Source: Hyphomicrobium_A sp963728165
Lineage (GTDB): Bacteria > Pseudomonadota > Alphaproteobacteria > Rhizobiales > Hyphomicrobiaceae
NCBI GenBank assembly: GCA_963728165.1
Contig: CAVSIY010000008.1
Span: 97,460 to 161,459 of the forward strand
Length of the DNA stretch: 64,000 bases
Direction: 5' to 3'
The notes below the pieces were generated by a model that was given only the letters and a program-made list of their open reading frames with translations, made no database searches and was not told where the DNA came from. Position numbers and translations under genes: made by a program. Positions 55,333-64,000 of the stretch are shown one piece after another (position 1 is the first letter of the stretch; the number at the start of each line of letters is the position of its first letter).

Positions 55333-55448
55333 CCTTTCATTCCTGGCCGGCGAGAGCCATGCTCTGTCATCGGGGCCGTATCCAGCTATGCCAACCTGCG
55401 GTCCAACGAGTTGACGAGATTGGGCCTGTCCAAGGGAGTCTCGGGGTA

Positions 55449-56195
55449 ATGTCATCTGTAAATCTTCAAGCTCATCGCGTTTGGGATGCTCCGACGCGAT
55501 GGTTCCACTGGATCAATTTTATCTGCGTTGTGGGCTTGGCGGCCATAGGCACCGCCATCCTTTACGATAGCCAGCTCGGCGTAACTGACGCTGGAAAGAT
55601 CCTGCTCAAGACGACGCATGTCTGGTTTGGCTACGTCTTGGCGCTCAATTTGGCGTGGCGGATCGTCTGGGCCTTCATAGGCAATCGCCATGCGAGATGG
55701 TCGGCGATTATCCCGTTTCAGCGCGGCTATGGAGCGGCCCTGAAAAGCTATCTCGGCGGGATGATCCGCGGTGACGTGCGCCCTTACCTGGGTCATAATC
55801 CTGTTGCGCGGGCGATGGTCGCCTTGCTGTTGGCGTTGCTGGCGCTCCAAGCTGCCACAGGACTGATTTTGGCGGGGACGGACATCTATTTTCCGCCGTT
55901 CGGCCATTGGATCGCATCGTGGATTGCTGCGCCGGGCGTCGATCCTGCGACCCTTGCTCCCTATAACAAGACTGGCATCGATCCGGCCGCGTGGGACGCC
56001 ATGCGGGCGTATCGCGCGCCGATTGTCACCGTCCATCTGTGGAATTTCTACATACTCATGCTTGCGATCGCGATTCACATCGTCGGCGTTGTGGTAACGG
56101 AGCTGCGCGAGGGTGGCGCCATCGTCTCGGCCATGTTTACAGGACAAAAAGTGGTCGATCGCGAACCCGCTGACGGGCCCGGAGACAGCGCTTAG
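55449..56195 (+). CDS. Cytochrome b561 family membrane protein
   Basis: 248 residues from the ATG at 55449. It opens VWDAPTRWFHWINF, the signature of prokaryotic cytochrome b561 and hydrogenase b subunits. His residues in RWFHW, KTTHVWFGY and the pair in TVHLWNFYILMLAIAIHIVG (14 apart) can ligate two b haems across four membrane helices. Such proteins pass electrons between quinone and periplasmic cytochromes or hydrogenases. No partner cytochrome lies beside it in element 3; the multihaem cluster 8 kb to the left is a possible one. A longer upstream frame crosses the hairpin and is rejected. Confidence 0.9.
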   Translation: MSSVNLQAHRVWDAPTRWFHWINFICVVGLAAIGTAILYDSQLGVTDAGKILLKTTHVWFGYVLALNLAWRIVWAFIGNRHARWSAIIPFQRGYGAALKSYLGGMIRGDVRPYLGHNPVARAMVALLLALLALQAATGLILAGTDIYFPPFGHWIASWIAAPGVDPATLAPYNKTGIDPAAWDAMRAYRAPIVTVHLWNFYILMLAIAIHIVGVVVTELREGGAIVSAMFTGQKVVDREPADGPGDSA

Positions 56196-56367
56196 CCCAC
56201 GGCTAGTTCGCTTCATCGAGCCCAACATACATGTCGCAACTTCATGCGAACGTCAGCACTCCCAGTGGACGTCCGTTTCTGATGCTGTGGACGGCTCCTC
56301 CCACGGGGCGCGCAAGCGCCTTGGAATCGGTTGCCGGTGAGGCGACCAGGATCCGGAGGAGCTCATC

Positions 56368-57399
56368 ATGGTGGCAATCACAACGGTTGGCCTCGACATC
56401 GCGAAGTCGGTCTTTCAGGTTCATGGGGTCGACGCACGAGGAAGCGTGGCCGTGCGCCGTCAGCTGAAGCGTCGGGTACGTTCTCGGGTTCTTCAAGAAG
56501 CTGCCGCCCTGCCTGGTCGGCATCGAGGCTTGCGCCACGTCGCATCATTGGTCGCGCGAGCTGCAGGCTCTCGGACATACCGTGCGTCTCATCCCTCCGG
56601 CCTACGTGAAGCCCTATGTCAAACGCCAGAAGAATGACGCTGCCGATGCCGAGGCCATCTGCGAGGCAGTGCAGCGGCCGAGCATGCGCTTCGTGCCAAC
56701 CAAGACATCAGATCAGCAGAGCTGCCTGATGCTGCATCGTACGCGGCATCTCTTCATCCGGCAGCAGACCGCGATCATCAACACGATCCGCGCGCATCTG
56801 GCCGAGTTCGGCATTGTCGCTGCGGTTGGCCGCAACGGCTTGAGGAACTGCTCTACGCCGTTGCCGATGAGAAGGACGAACGCATTCCTGAGGTAGCGCG
56901 AGAGTGTCTCGAAGCCCTGGGCGCGTTGCTCGGTAAGCTCAAAGCGGCAGATTTTGGAGTTCGATCGACAGATCAACGCGTGGCATCGGTCGAACGAGAC
57001 AAGCCGCCGGCTCGACGAACTTCGGGGTGTCGGTCCCGCACTCGCAACCGCGCTGGTCGCCAGCGTTGCCGATCCGAAGGCGTTCCGATCTGGCCGCGAC
57101 TTCTCGGCCTGGATCGGCCTTGTCCCGAAGCAAAACTCGAGTGGGGGGAGAGAGAAGCTCGGCAGCATCACAAAGCAGGGAGATCGCTATCTGCGCAGCT
57201 TGTTCACGGCAGGCGCGCTGGCAGTCATCCGTTACGCCAAGATCCACGGCACCAAACATGCCCATGGCTTGCCAAGCTGCTCGAGCGGCGCCCGACGAAA
57301 GTCGCGGCGATCGCGCTCGCAAATAAGATCGCGCGCATGGCCTGGGCGATGATGGTCAAGGGCGAGCGCTACAGAGAACCCCTCGCGCTCGCCCGGTGA
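56368..57399 (+). mobile_element. IS110-family transposase, four frameshifts
   Basis: The reading frame shifts at about 56475 (extra base), 56843 (missing), 56945 (extra) and 57265 (missing). Across them a complete 343-residue IS110 transposase can be read: VGLDIAKSVFQVHGVD at the start (first Asp of the DEDD site), QKNDAADAEAICEAV, then LRGVGPALATALVA and FSAWIGLVPKQNSSGG of the C-terminal transposase_20 domain, and KIARMAWAMM near the end. IS110 elements lack long inverted repeats, and none are seen. The indels sum to zero, so the length is normal. Inactive if the indels are real. Confidence 0.88.
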
Positions 57400-57666
57400 A
57401 AGCGAAGTGACGAGGAATGAGATCGCGCCAGTAGGCGCGGTGTGATGGCTGGAAAGGGCAGACAGCACGTAATGCAGAACCGCGTCGATCCGGTGATCAG
57501 GACAACCCACATGGGCCAGAGCATCGTTGAGCTTTTGACCGGGACCCGTCCGCGGGGGCATTATGGCCAGCGGCCATGCGCGCCGCATCGAAAGGCCGAA
57601 CACAGGCTGCTCCGACCAGCGCTGCGACGTGATCAATCTCTTGACAGCCCGGAGCCGTCACACACA

Positions 57667-58158
57667 TGGCCCAAAGCCGACCACCTTGCCGAAGGGCCCA
57701 CACGGCTGCTCTCGGGAATTGACCAGACGCGCCAGGTTGGCCCGCTGACAGAAGTGGTAACAGCTGATTTGCAGCGGTGCGCTACGGCATGTCTCTGGTT
57801 CAGAACCAGAAATTGGTGGGTGATGAAGGACTCGAACCTTCGACCCGCTGATTAAGAGGCGACAGAGTATTGAGTGATTTCAATGGCTGTTACCAGATCT
57901 GTCCCCCACCAGGCCCCAAAGAAACCCAAGGGAATTCAACGCCAGTCCATCGAGAGTGGTAACACTCGCGCCGAAGTCGGCGCCCCTACGGCGCGGCTCG
58001 AATGGCTGCGCCAGAGAGCGAAGCGGACCGTACGGCCTATAGCCTCCGAAAATCGCTTCTGGCCAGCCGCTGACGATCGACCCACCCCCCTTTACGTCCG
58101 CACTCCGGGGAGAAGCGGTCAGAGCTCTGCAACCGCGTCAACGGCAGCTCATGACCCA
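57667..58158. repeat. Direct repeat at junction 4 (matches junctions 2 and 3)
   Basis: The left part (57667-57968) matches 51495-51796; the right part (57753-58158) matches 47858-48263. Together they carry the element right end, attachment fragment 4 and the left end of the last element. Being the longest copy, it helps define both common ends. Confidence 0.88.
57814..57858 (-). repeat. Attachment fragment 4: 3' half of tRNA-Lys(CTT)
   Basis: Fourth copy of the same 45 bases. The kdp operon starts 437 bases to its right. Because the 5' tRNA half is still absent, the intact tRNA-Lys should lie further right, beyond 64,000. Confidence 0.85.
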
Positions 58159-58294
58159 AAGCGGCCATTGCTCGCTATACCTAGGCGAGGCGGCGTCTTT
58201 ATTCCGCGCTTATGCCCCGCGCCCACAATCCATATCGAATCTTTATGCGCCAAACCCTAGGTCCTCCTCGTCGCAGCCGACAGGAGGACGTCAC

Positions 58295-58378
58295 ATGCTG
58301 GACCTCATCTATCTGGCGCTCGGGCTCGGGCTCTTTGCCCTGATGAGCCTTTATGCCCGCTGGGCGGCGAGCTTGTGA
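58295..58378 (+). CDS. Small membrane protein preceding kdpF
   Basis: 27 residues, MLDLIYLALGLGLFALMSLY then ARWAASL. A single hydrophobic helix with AGGAGG nine bases before the ATG. It lies eight bases before kdpF and shares its MLDL start, as if a divergent duplicate. Probably an accessory small subunit of the Kdp potassium pump; this is inferred from position only. Confidence 0.6.
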   Translation: MLDLIYLALGLGLFALMSLYARWAASL

Positions 58379-58386
58379 GGCCCGCC

Positions 58387-58473
58387 ATGCTCGATCTCGT
58401 GCTCGGTGCGATCGTGGCCGCCGGAATCGGCGCCTACCTCGTCTATGCGCTCCTCTATCCCGAGAAGCTCTGA
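58387..58473 (+). CDS. kdpF: KdpF, small subunit of the Kdp K+-ATPase
   Basis: 28 residues: MLDLVLGAIVAAGIGAYLVY, then ALLYPEKL. One membrane helix and the LLxPEK ending that marks KdpF. It stabilises the KdpABC complex. Located directly before kdpA, as usual. Confidence 0.88.
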   Translation: MLDLVLGAIVAAGIGAYLVYALLYPEKL

Positions 58474-58521
58474 TCAATCGCGAGGCCGCCTGGTGCGGTG
58501 GCACAGCTTAAGGTTCGCCTC

Positions 58522-60222
58522 ATGACCCTCAACGGCTGGTTCCAGATCGCCTTCATGCTCGCACTCGTCGTTGCAACGGCGCACCCGCTCGGCCGTTTCA
58601 TGGCCTCGGTTCTCGATGGACGCGATACGTTCCTGCATCAGCTCGTGCGGCCCGTCGAGCAGCGGCTTTATGCCTACGCCGGCATCGATCAAAGGCGCGA
58701 GCAGAGCTGGCTCGGCTACGTCTCGGCACTGCTCCTCTTCAATGTGGCGGGTTTCGTGCAGCTCTACGCGATCCTGAGGCTGCAGCAGTTCCTTCCGCTC
58801 AACCCGCAAGACTTCGCCGGCATGAGCCCGCACATGGCCTTCAACACCGCGGCATCGTTCGTGTCGAACACGAACTGGCAGGCCTACGGCGGCGAGACGG
58901 CGCTCTCCTATTTCAGCCAGATGGCGGGCTTGACCGTGCAGAATTTCCTGTCGGCGGCAACCGGCATGGCCATCGTCGTCCCGCTGGCGCGTGCCTTCAC
59001 CCGCGCCAGCGCGACCGTCGGCAACTTCTGGGTCGATCTTACACGCACCACGCTCTACGTGCTGCTGCCGCTGTCGATCGTGATGGCGATTGTCCTGATC
59101 GTTCTCGGCGTGCCGCAAAACCTTAGCAACTACGTCGATGCGACGACGCTCGAAGGCGCCAAGCAGACCATCGCGCAAGGCCCCGTCGCAAGCCAGCTCG
59201 CCATCAAGCAGCTCGGCACCAATGGCGGCGGCTTCTTCAACGTGAACTCGGCACACCCCTACGAAAACCCCAACGTGTGGACGAACTCGATCCAGGCCTG
59301 GGCCATCCTCGCGCTCTCGCTCGGCCTCGCGATCAGCTTCGGGCGCATGATCGGCAAGGAGCGCGAGGGTTGGGCGCTGCTTGCCGTCATGATGTTGTTC
59401 ATCGCGGCCGGGTGCGCCGCCGCCTACTGGGCGGAGGCGGCCGGCAACCCGCTGATGCACGGCATGGGCGTCGATGGCACCAACATGGAGGGCAAGGAGG
59501 TCCGCTTCGGCACCGCGCAGTCGGCGATCTGGGCGGCATTCACGACGGGCGCCTCCAACGGCTCGGTCAACTCCATGCACGCCTCCTACATGCCGCTCGG
59601 TGGGCTCGTGCCCTTGTTCCTCATTCAGCTCGGCGAAGTGCTACCCGGCGGAGTCGGCTCGGGCCTCTACGGCATGGTGCTGTTCGCGATCCTCGCCATG
59701 TTCGTCGCCGGGCTGATGGTCGGGCGCACGCCCGAGTATCTCGGCAAGAAGCTCGAGGCGAAGGAAGTGAAGATGGCGATGCTCGCCGTGCTCATCCTGC
59801 CGCTGCTGATCCTGGGCTTCTCTGCCGTCTCCGCCGTCTTGCCATCGGCGCTGGCGAGCCTTGCCAACCCCGGCCCGCATGGGCTCACCGAGATCCTCTA
59901 CGCGTTCTCGTCGGCCGCCGGCAACAACGGCTCGGCCTTCGCCGGGCTCAATGCGGCGACGCCGTGGTACGCGACGACGCAAGGCATCACCATGATCCTC
60001 GGGCGATACGCCGTCATCGTGCCGGTGATGGCGATCATCGGATCGCTCGCCGCCAAGCCGAAGCTCGCACCGTCATCGGGCACCTTCCCCACCGACGGGC
60101 TCTTATTCGTCGGACTGCTGACGGGCGTGATCCTGATCCTCGGCGGCCTGCAGTTCTTCCCCTCGCTCGCACTCGGGCCGATCGTCGAGCACTTCCAGAT
60201 GCTCGCCGGCAAGACGTACTGA
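58522..60222 (+). CDS. kdpA: Potassium-transporting ATPase, K+-channel subunit KdpA
   Basis: 566 residues with ten membrane segments and the family's selectivity-loop phrases: FNTAASFVSNTNWQAYGGE, LGTNGGGFFNVNSAHPYENP, FTTGASNGSVNSMH and SSAAGNNGSAFAG. KdpA binds and channels potassium in the high-affinity Kdp complex. The ATG at 58522 (MTLNGWFQIAF) is the conserved start; a GTG at 58498 adds eight residues. Operon order kdpF-A-B-C-D follows. Confidence 0.96.
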   Translation: MTLNGWFQIAFMLALVVATAHPLGRFMASVLDGRDTFLHQLVRPVEQRLYAYAGIDQRREQSWLGYVSALLLFNVAGFVQLYAILRLQQFLPLNPQDFAGMSPHMAFNTAASFVSNTNWQAYGGETALSYFSQMAGLTVQNFLSAATGMAIVVPLARAFTRASATVGNFWVDLTRTTLYVLLPLSIVMAIVLIVLGVPQNLSNYVDATTLEGAKQTIAQGPVASQLAIKQLGTNGGGFFNVNSAHPYENPNVWTNSIQAWAILALSLGLAISFGRMIGKEREGWALLAVMMLFIAAGCAAAYWAEAAGNPLMHGMGVDGTNMEGKEVRFGTAQSAIWAAFTTGASNGSVNSMHASYMPLGGLVPLFLIQLGEVLPGGVGSGLYGMVLFAILAMFVAGLMVGRTPEYLGKKLEAKEVKMAMLAVLILPLLILGFSAVSAVLPSALASLANPGPHGLTEILYAFSSAAGNNGSAFAGLNAATPWYATTQGITMILGRYAVIVPVMAIIGSLAAKPKLAPSSGTFPTDGLLFVGLLTGVILILGGLQFFPSLALGPIVEHFQMLAGKTY

Positions 60223-60244
60223 GCCCTTTCAGGAGCAAAGTGCC

Positions 60245-62299
60245 ATGGTTCGAAAACGCTACGCAGCTGCAGCGCTCGACCGTCCGCTGGTCGCGCACGC
60301 GATCGCCGACGCATTCCGCAAGCTCGATCCGCGCGTGCTGGTGAAAAGCCCGGTGATGTTCGTCACGGCCGTCGTCTCGGCGCTGGTAACAATTCTCTTC
60401 GTGCACGACCTCGTTAGCGGCGCGGCAGCGGCATTCACAGGACAGCTCGCGGTGTGGCTGTGGTTCACTGTGCTCTTCGCCAACTTCGCCGAGGCGGTGG
60501 CGGAGGGGCGCGGCCGCGCCCAGGCCGATACTTTGCGGCGCGCCCGCACAGAAACGATGGCCAAGCGCCTCGGCGACTCGCAAAAGCGCGACAGCTACGA
60601 ACCGGTCTCTGCGCTCGATCTGCGCCCGGGCGATCTCGTGCTCGTCGAGGCCGGCGACCTCATCCCTGGCGACGGAGAGGTGACCGAAGGCGTCGCTTCC
60701 GTCAACGAGGCGGCGGTGACAGGCGAATCCGCCCCCGTCATCCGCGAGGCCGGCGGCGACCGCTCGGCCGTCACGGGGGGCACCAGCGTCCTCTCCGATT
60801 GGATTGTCGTGCGCATCACCTCGGCGCCGGGCTCGTCATTCCTCGACCGCATGATCGCGCTCGTCGAAGGCGCCGAACGGCAGAGAACGCCCAACGAGAT
60901 CGCGCTCAACGTGCTGCTCGCGGGCATGAGCCTCATCTTCCTGATTGCCGTCGTGACGCTCACGGGGCTTGGCACGTACTCGGGCGCGTCGGTGCCCGTG
61001 CCAGTGCTCGTCGCGCTCTTCGTCACGCTTATCCCGACCACCATCGGCGGCCTCCTGTCGGCCATCGGCATCGCCGGCATGGACCGGCTCCTGAAGTTCA
61101 ACGTCCTCGCCATGTCTGGGCGTGCCGTCGAGGCGGCGGGCGATGTCGACACGCTGCTGCTCGACAAGACCGGCACTATCACCTTCGGCAACCGCCTGGC
61201 GACGGAGATCATTGCTGTTCCGGGTGTCCCCGAACGCCAGGTTGCGGAAGCAGCGCTGCTTGCCAGCCTTGCCGACGAGACCCCCGAGGGCCGCTCCATC
61301 GTGACGCTGACGCAGGAGAAATTTGGGATCTTGCCGCCGGAGCCGGTGCCGCAGTCCGGCCTCGTCCCGTTCTCGGCGACGACGAGGCTGTCCGGCGTCG
61401 ATATCGGCACGCGCAAGCTGCGCAAGGGCGCAGTCGATGCAATCCTGAAATTCGCGCGAGATGCGGCGGGCAGTGGCGTCGCAGAGCCGCCGGCTTTCCG
61501 CGCAGCCGTCGAGCGCATTGCCCGTTCCGGCGGCACACCCCTGGGGCTCGCCGAAGGTGGCCGACTGCTCGGCGTGGTCCACCTGAAGGACGTGGTGAAG
61601 GCCGACATCAAGGACCGCTTCGCGCAGATGCGGCGCATGGGCATCAAGACGGTGATGATCACGGGAGACAATCCCGTCACGGCCGCTGCGATCGCATCGG
61701 AGGCGGGCGTTGATGATTTCGTCGCCGAGGCGACGCCGGAGGACAAGCTGCGCTACATCCGCAACGAGCAGGCGCAGGGCCGCCTCATTGCAATGTGCGG
61801 CGACGGCACCAACGATGCCCCCGCGCTCGCACAGGCCGACGTTGCGGTCGCGATGCAGACGGGCACGCAGGCGGCGCGCGAGGCCGGCAACATGGTGGAT
61901 CTCGATTCCAACCCGACCAAGCTGATCGAGATCGTCGAGATCGGCAAGCAGCTGTTGATGACGCGCGGATCGCTCACGACCTTCTCGATCGCCAACGACG
62001 TAGCGAAGTACTTCGCGATCATCCCGGCCTTGTTCGTCGCCTCCCTGCCGGAACTTGGCGCGCTCAACGTCATGGGGCTCGCCACGCCGCACAGCGCTAT
62101 TTTGTCGGCGGTGATCTTCAATGCGCTCATCATCGTCGCGCTCATTCCGCTGGCGCTGAAGGGCGTCGCCTACCGTCCGGTCGGAGCGGCTGCGCTGCTG
62201 CGGCGCAATCTTTTGATCTATGGGCTGGGCGGCCTTGCCGCGCCCTTCATCGGCATCAAGCTGATCGATCTCGCGGTCGGCGCCCTCGGTCTTGCTTAG
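60245..62299 (+). CDS. kdpB: Potassium-transporting P-type ATPase, catalytic subunit KdpB
   Basis: 684 residues. Asp307 in LLLDKTGTITFGNR is the phosphorylation site, as in E. coli KdpB. TGESAPV, MITGDNPVTAAAIA and CGDGTNDAPALAQADVA complete the P-type set. It couples ATP hydrolysis to K+ movement through KdpA. AGGAG lies nine bases before the ATG. Frame intact. Confidence 0.97.
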   Translation: MVRKRYAAAALDRPLVAHAIADAFRKLDPRVLVKSPVMFVTAVVSALVTILFVHDLVSGAAAAFTGQLAVWLWFTVLFANFAEAVAEGRGRAQADTLRRARTETMAKRLGDSQKRDSYEPVSALDLRPGDLVLVEAGDLIPGDGEVTEGVASVNEAAVTGESAPVIREAGGDRSAVTGGTSVLSDWIVVRITSAPGSSFLDRMIALVEGAERQRTPNEIALNVLLAGMSLIFLIAVVTLTGLGTYSGASVPVPVLVALFVTLIPTTIGGLLSAIGIAGMDRLLKFNVLAMSGRAVEAAGDVDTLLLDKTGTITFGNRLATEIIAVPGVPERQVAEAALLASLADETPEGRSIVTLTQEKFGILPPEPVPQSGLVPFSATTRLSGVDIGTRKLRKGAVDAILKFARDAAGSGVAEPPAFRAAVERIARSGGTPLGLAEGGRLLGVVHLKDVVKADIKDRFAQMRRMGIKTVMITGDNPVTAAAIASEAGVDDFVAEATPEDKLRYIRNEQAQGRLIAMCGDGTNDAPALAQADVAVAMQTGTQAAREAGNMVDLDSNPTKLIEIVEIGKQLLMTRGSLTTFSIANDVAKYFAIIPALFVASLPELGALNVMGLATPHSAILSAVIFNALIIVALIPLALKGVAYRPVGAAALLRRNLLIYGLGGLAAPFIGIKLIDLAVGALGLA

Positions 62300-62329
62300 A
62301 GTGGAGGAAACTTAGAGTGGAGGAAAGCC

Positions 62330-62897
62330 ATGCTTCGCCAGTTGCGCGCACCCCTCGTTATGCTCTTGGGCTTCACGCTGATCACGGGGCTCGTCTATCC
62401 GCTCGCCGTTACCGGTTTCGCCTGGATCATGATGCACGACGCGGCCCTCGGGAGCCTCGTCGCGAAGGACGGCAAGGTTGTCGGCTCGAAGTCTCGTCGG
62501 CCAGGACTTCGCTTCGGCCAGGTATTTCCATCCGCGGCCCTCGGCCACAGACCCCGCCTATAATGCGGCCTCATCTACCGGGTCGAACCTCGGTCCCATC
62601 ACGCAGAAGCTGCTGGACCGGACGAAGGCGAGCGTCGACGCCCTGCGCGCGCAGGGTGTTGCAGGGCCGATCCCGGTCGACGCGGTGACGGCATCGGCGA
62701 GTGGGCTCGATCCCGACATCTCGCCCGAAACCGCTGAGCTACAGGTGCCGAGGGTTGCCAAGGCACGTGGGCTTACCGAGAAGCGGGTGCGCGCGCTGGT
62801 GAACCAGCAAGCCGAGGGACGCGCGCTCGGCTTCTTGGGAGAGCCGCACGTTAACGTGCTGGCGCTCAATATCGCGCTCGACGGCCTGCGGGAGTAG
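62330..62897 (+). pseudogene. kdpC: KdpC subunit, one frameshift
   Basis: The N-terminal membrane helix and start (MLRQLRAPLVMLLGFTLITG, then VYPLAVTGFAW) are in one frame. The rest (SLVGQDFASARYFHPRPSAT, SGLDPDISPETAELQVPRVA and GEPHVNVLALNIALDGL) is in the next. Removing one extra base near 62489 gives the normal 188 residues. KdpC is needed for assembly of the Kdp pump. Because kdpA, kdpB and kdpD are intact, a reading error is more likely than real loss. Confidence 0.9.
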
Positions 62898-62926
62898 TCT
62901 TGCCGGCCGAAGGATAGCCCCCAAGG

Positions 62927-64000
62927 ATGCCTGATGCCCCCCGAGCCCCATGCCTGCCGAACTCTAGCCAACGCGCGTCCGCCCTGCTTGCGCTCACAGA
63001 GAAGGAGCATCGCGGGCGTCTCAAGATCTTTCTTGGTGCTGCCCCTGGCGTCGGAAAGACCCATGCGATGCTGAGCGCGGCGCGCGCCGCCAAGGCCGAA
63101 GGGCGCGAGGTGGTCATCGGCCTCGTAGAGACGCACGGGCGTCGCGAGACCGAGGCGCTCGTTGAGGGCTTCGAGGTCATCCCGCGCAAGCCGGTCGTCT
63201 ACGTCAACCGCATCATGAGCGAGTTCGACATCGACAAGGCGCTCGCGCGCCGCCCGGGCCTGCTGCTCATGGACGAGCTCGCCCACGCCAACATTCCTGG
63301 AAGCCGCCATCTCAAGCGCTGGCAGGATATCGAGGAGCTGCGTCAAGCCGGCGTCGACGTCTGGACGACGCTGAATATCCAGCACCTCGAGGGCCTTAAC
63401 GACATCGTGCAGAGGATCACGCGCATCCAGGTGCGCGAGACTGTGCCCGACCGCGTGTTCGAGGAAGCCGACGACATCGTCCTCGTCGACTTGCCGACCG
63501 AGGAGCTTCTAAAGCGGCTTACCGAGGGCAAGGTCTATGTTGAGGACATGGCGGCGCGGGCGCGCAAGCGCTTCTTCAAGCCTGAGAACTTGACAGCGCT
63601 GCGCGAGCTCACGTTGCGCCGCGCGGCAGAACGCATCGACGCCGATCTGATCGATCGCATGCAGGCCCAGGCCATCGAAGGTCCGTGGGCTGCGGGTGAG
63701 CGCATCCTGGCTTGCATCGGACCCGACCTCGACGCTCCCACGATCGTGCGTGCCGCGAAACGTCTGGCCGATCTCATGGATGCGCCGTGGATCGCCGTCA
63801 CCGTCGAGAAGCCGAGCGGGCCCTTGGAAGAGAAGGAGCGCCAGTATGTGGACAGGGCGCTGCGGCTGGCTCAATCGCTCGGGGCCGAAACGGCTACGCT
63901 TGCGGCCAGCGATATTACAGCGGAGCTTTTGCGCTTCGCCAGGCTCGAGAACGTGACGCAGGTCGTACTGGGTCGCTCCCGCGGCGGCTTCCTGACCGAG
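62927..64000 (+). CDS. kdpD: Sensor kinase KdpD, N-terminal part (runs off window)
   Basis: 358 codons present, 3' end missing. After a short leader (MPDAPRAPCLPNSS) comes the KdpD domain: Walker A FLGAAPGVGKTHAM near residue 40, GLVETHGRRETEAL, Walker B-like LLMDELAHANIPGSRH and DVWTTLNIQHLEGLND. A universal-stress-like domain (RILACIGPDLDAPTIVRAAK) starts near residue 255. KdpD senses K+ limitation and phosphorylates KdpE to turn on kdpFABC. Start chosen at the first ATG in frame; the ribosome site is weak. Confidence 0.94.
   Translation, partial: MPDAPRAPCLPNSSQRASALLALTEKEHRGRLKIFLGAAPGVGKTHAMLSAARAAKAEGREVVIGLVETHGRRETEALVEGFEVIPRKPVVYVNRIMSEFDIDKALARRPGLLLMDELAHANIPGSRHLKRWQDIEELRQAGVDVWTTLNIQHLEGLNDIVQRITRIQVRETVPDRVFEEADDIVLVDLPTEELLKRLTEGKVYVEDMAARARKRFFKPENLTALRELTLRRAAERIDADLIDRMQAQAIEGPWAAGERILACIGPDLDAPTIVRAAKRLADLMDAPWIAVTVEKPSGPLEEKERQYVDRALRLAQSLGAETATLAASDITAELLRFARLENVTQVVLGRSRGGFLTE

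Noticed and set aside
55146..55370. 74-codon minus-strand frame ending WETHQISRVHTPTY
   Set aside because: The C-terminal half looks protein-like but there is no start with a ribosome site and it crosses the hairpin; could be a gene remnant.
58197..58251. CTTTAT-type repeats before kdp as KdpE sites
   Set aside because: Similar A/T words exist, but I cannot match a consensus well enough to call an operator.
1..64000. CRISPR arrays, rRNA, complete tRNA genes, restriction or phage-defence operons
   Set aside because: Looked for on both strands; no regular spaced repeats, rRNA motifs, whole tRNA cloverleaf or defence gene signatures were found.

Overview
High-GC chromosomal DNA from an alphaproteobacterium, most likely of the Hyphomicrobiales. 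This is inferred from a 5-aminolevulinate synthase of the ALAS (C4 pathway) type, an Fnr/FnrL-type regulator beside anaerobic hemN with TTGAT-N4-ATCAA boxes, a PCMT/erythromycin-esterase fusion, DUF2267/CBS stress proteins and GC-rich hairpin repeats in spacers. The species cannot be named from the sequence.

Positions 1 to about 27.6 kb look like ordinary chromosome. In order: a PCMT-esterase fusion and DUF2267 protein; a low-oxygen block (CBS protein, Fnr regulator, HemN) with three perfect FNR boxes; an RND efflux set (NodT-type outer-membrane factor, adaptor, permease); a periplasmic molybdenum-hydroxylase operon (2Fe-2S subunit, large subunit, dihaem cytochrome c, XdhC, MocA-like); a second RND operon with an azoreductase, divergent from a TetR gene with a duplicated operator; and a flavin-dependent halogenase-like gene.

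From 27,617 on, a 45-bp fragment equal to the 3' half of a tRNA-Lys(CTT), from the anticodon loop to CCA, occurs four times (27617, 47919, 51642, 57814), always in the same orientation and with shared flanks. This is the layout expected for integrative elements stacked in one tRNA gene, with the intact tRNA predicted right of the window. Element 1 (20.3 kb) holds stress and iron genes (VOC protein, phosphatase, ferritin-like, GlsB, YidB), a frame-broken ALAS gene, a P450, a CcmI-like TPR protein and a multihaem cytochrome cluster. That cluster has an outer-membrane beta-barrel, a pentahaem cytochrome, a 2Fe-2S/FAD reductase, a tetrahaem cytochrome, a dihaem-b membrane protein with two HX13H pairs, and a decahaem cytochrome: 19 c-type haem sites, plus haem synthesis and maturation genes. 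I infer an undescribed quinone-linked multihaem electron-transfer system. Element 2 (3.7 kb) carries one gene, an autotransporter whose passenger has the signatures of a pepsin-like aspartic peptidase. Element 3 has a P-type cation ATPase, a cytochrome b561 and an IS110 element. After the fourth fragment comes kdpFABCD, which runs off the right edge.

Several genes (iorB-like, azoR-like, hemA, the decahaem 5' end, the autotransporter, the IS110 transposase, kdpC) are interrupted only by single-base indels. In each case undoing the indels gives a full-length family protein with a whole number of codons. Sequencing or assembly error is at least as likely as real gene decay.
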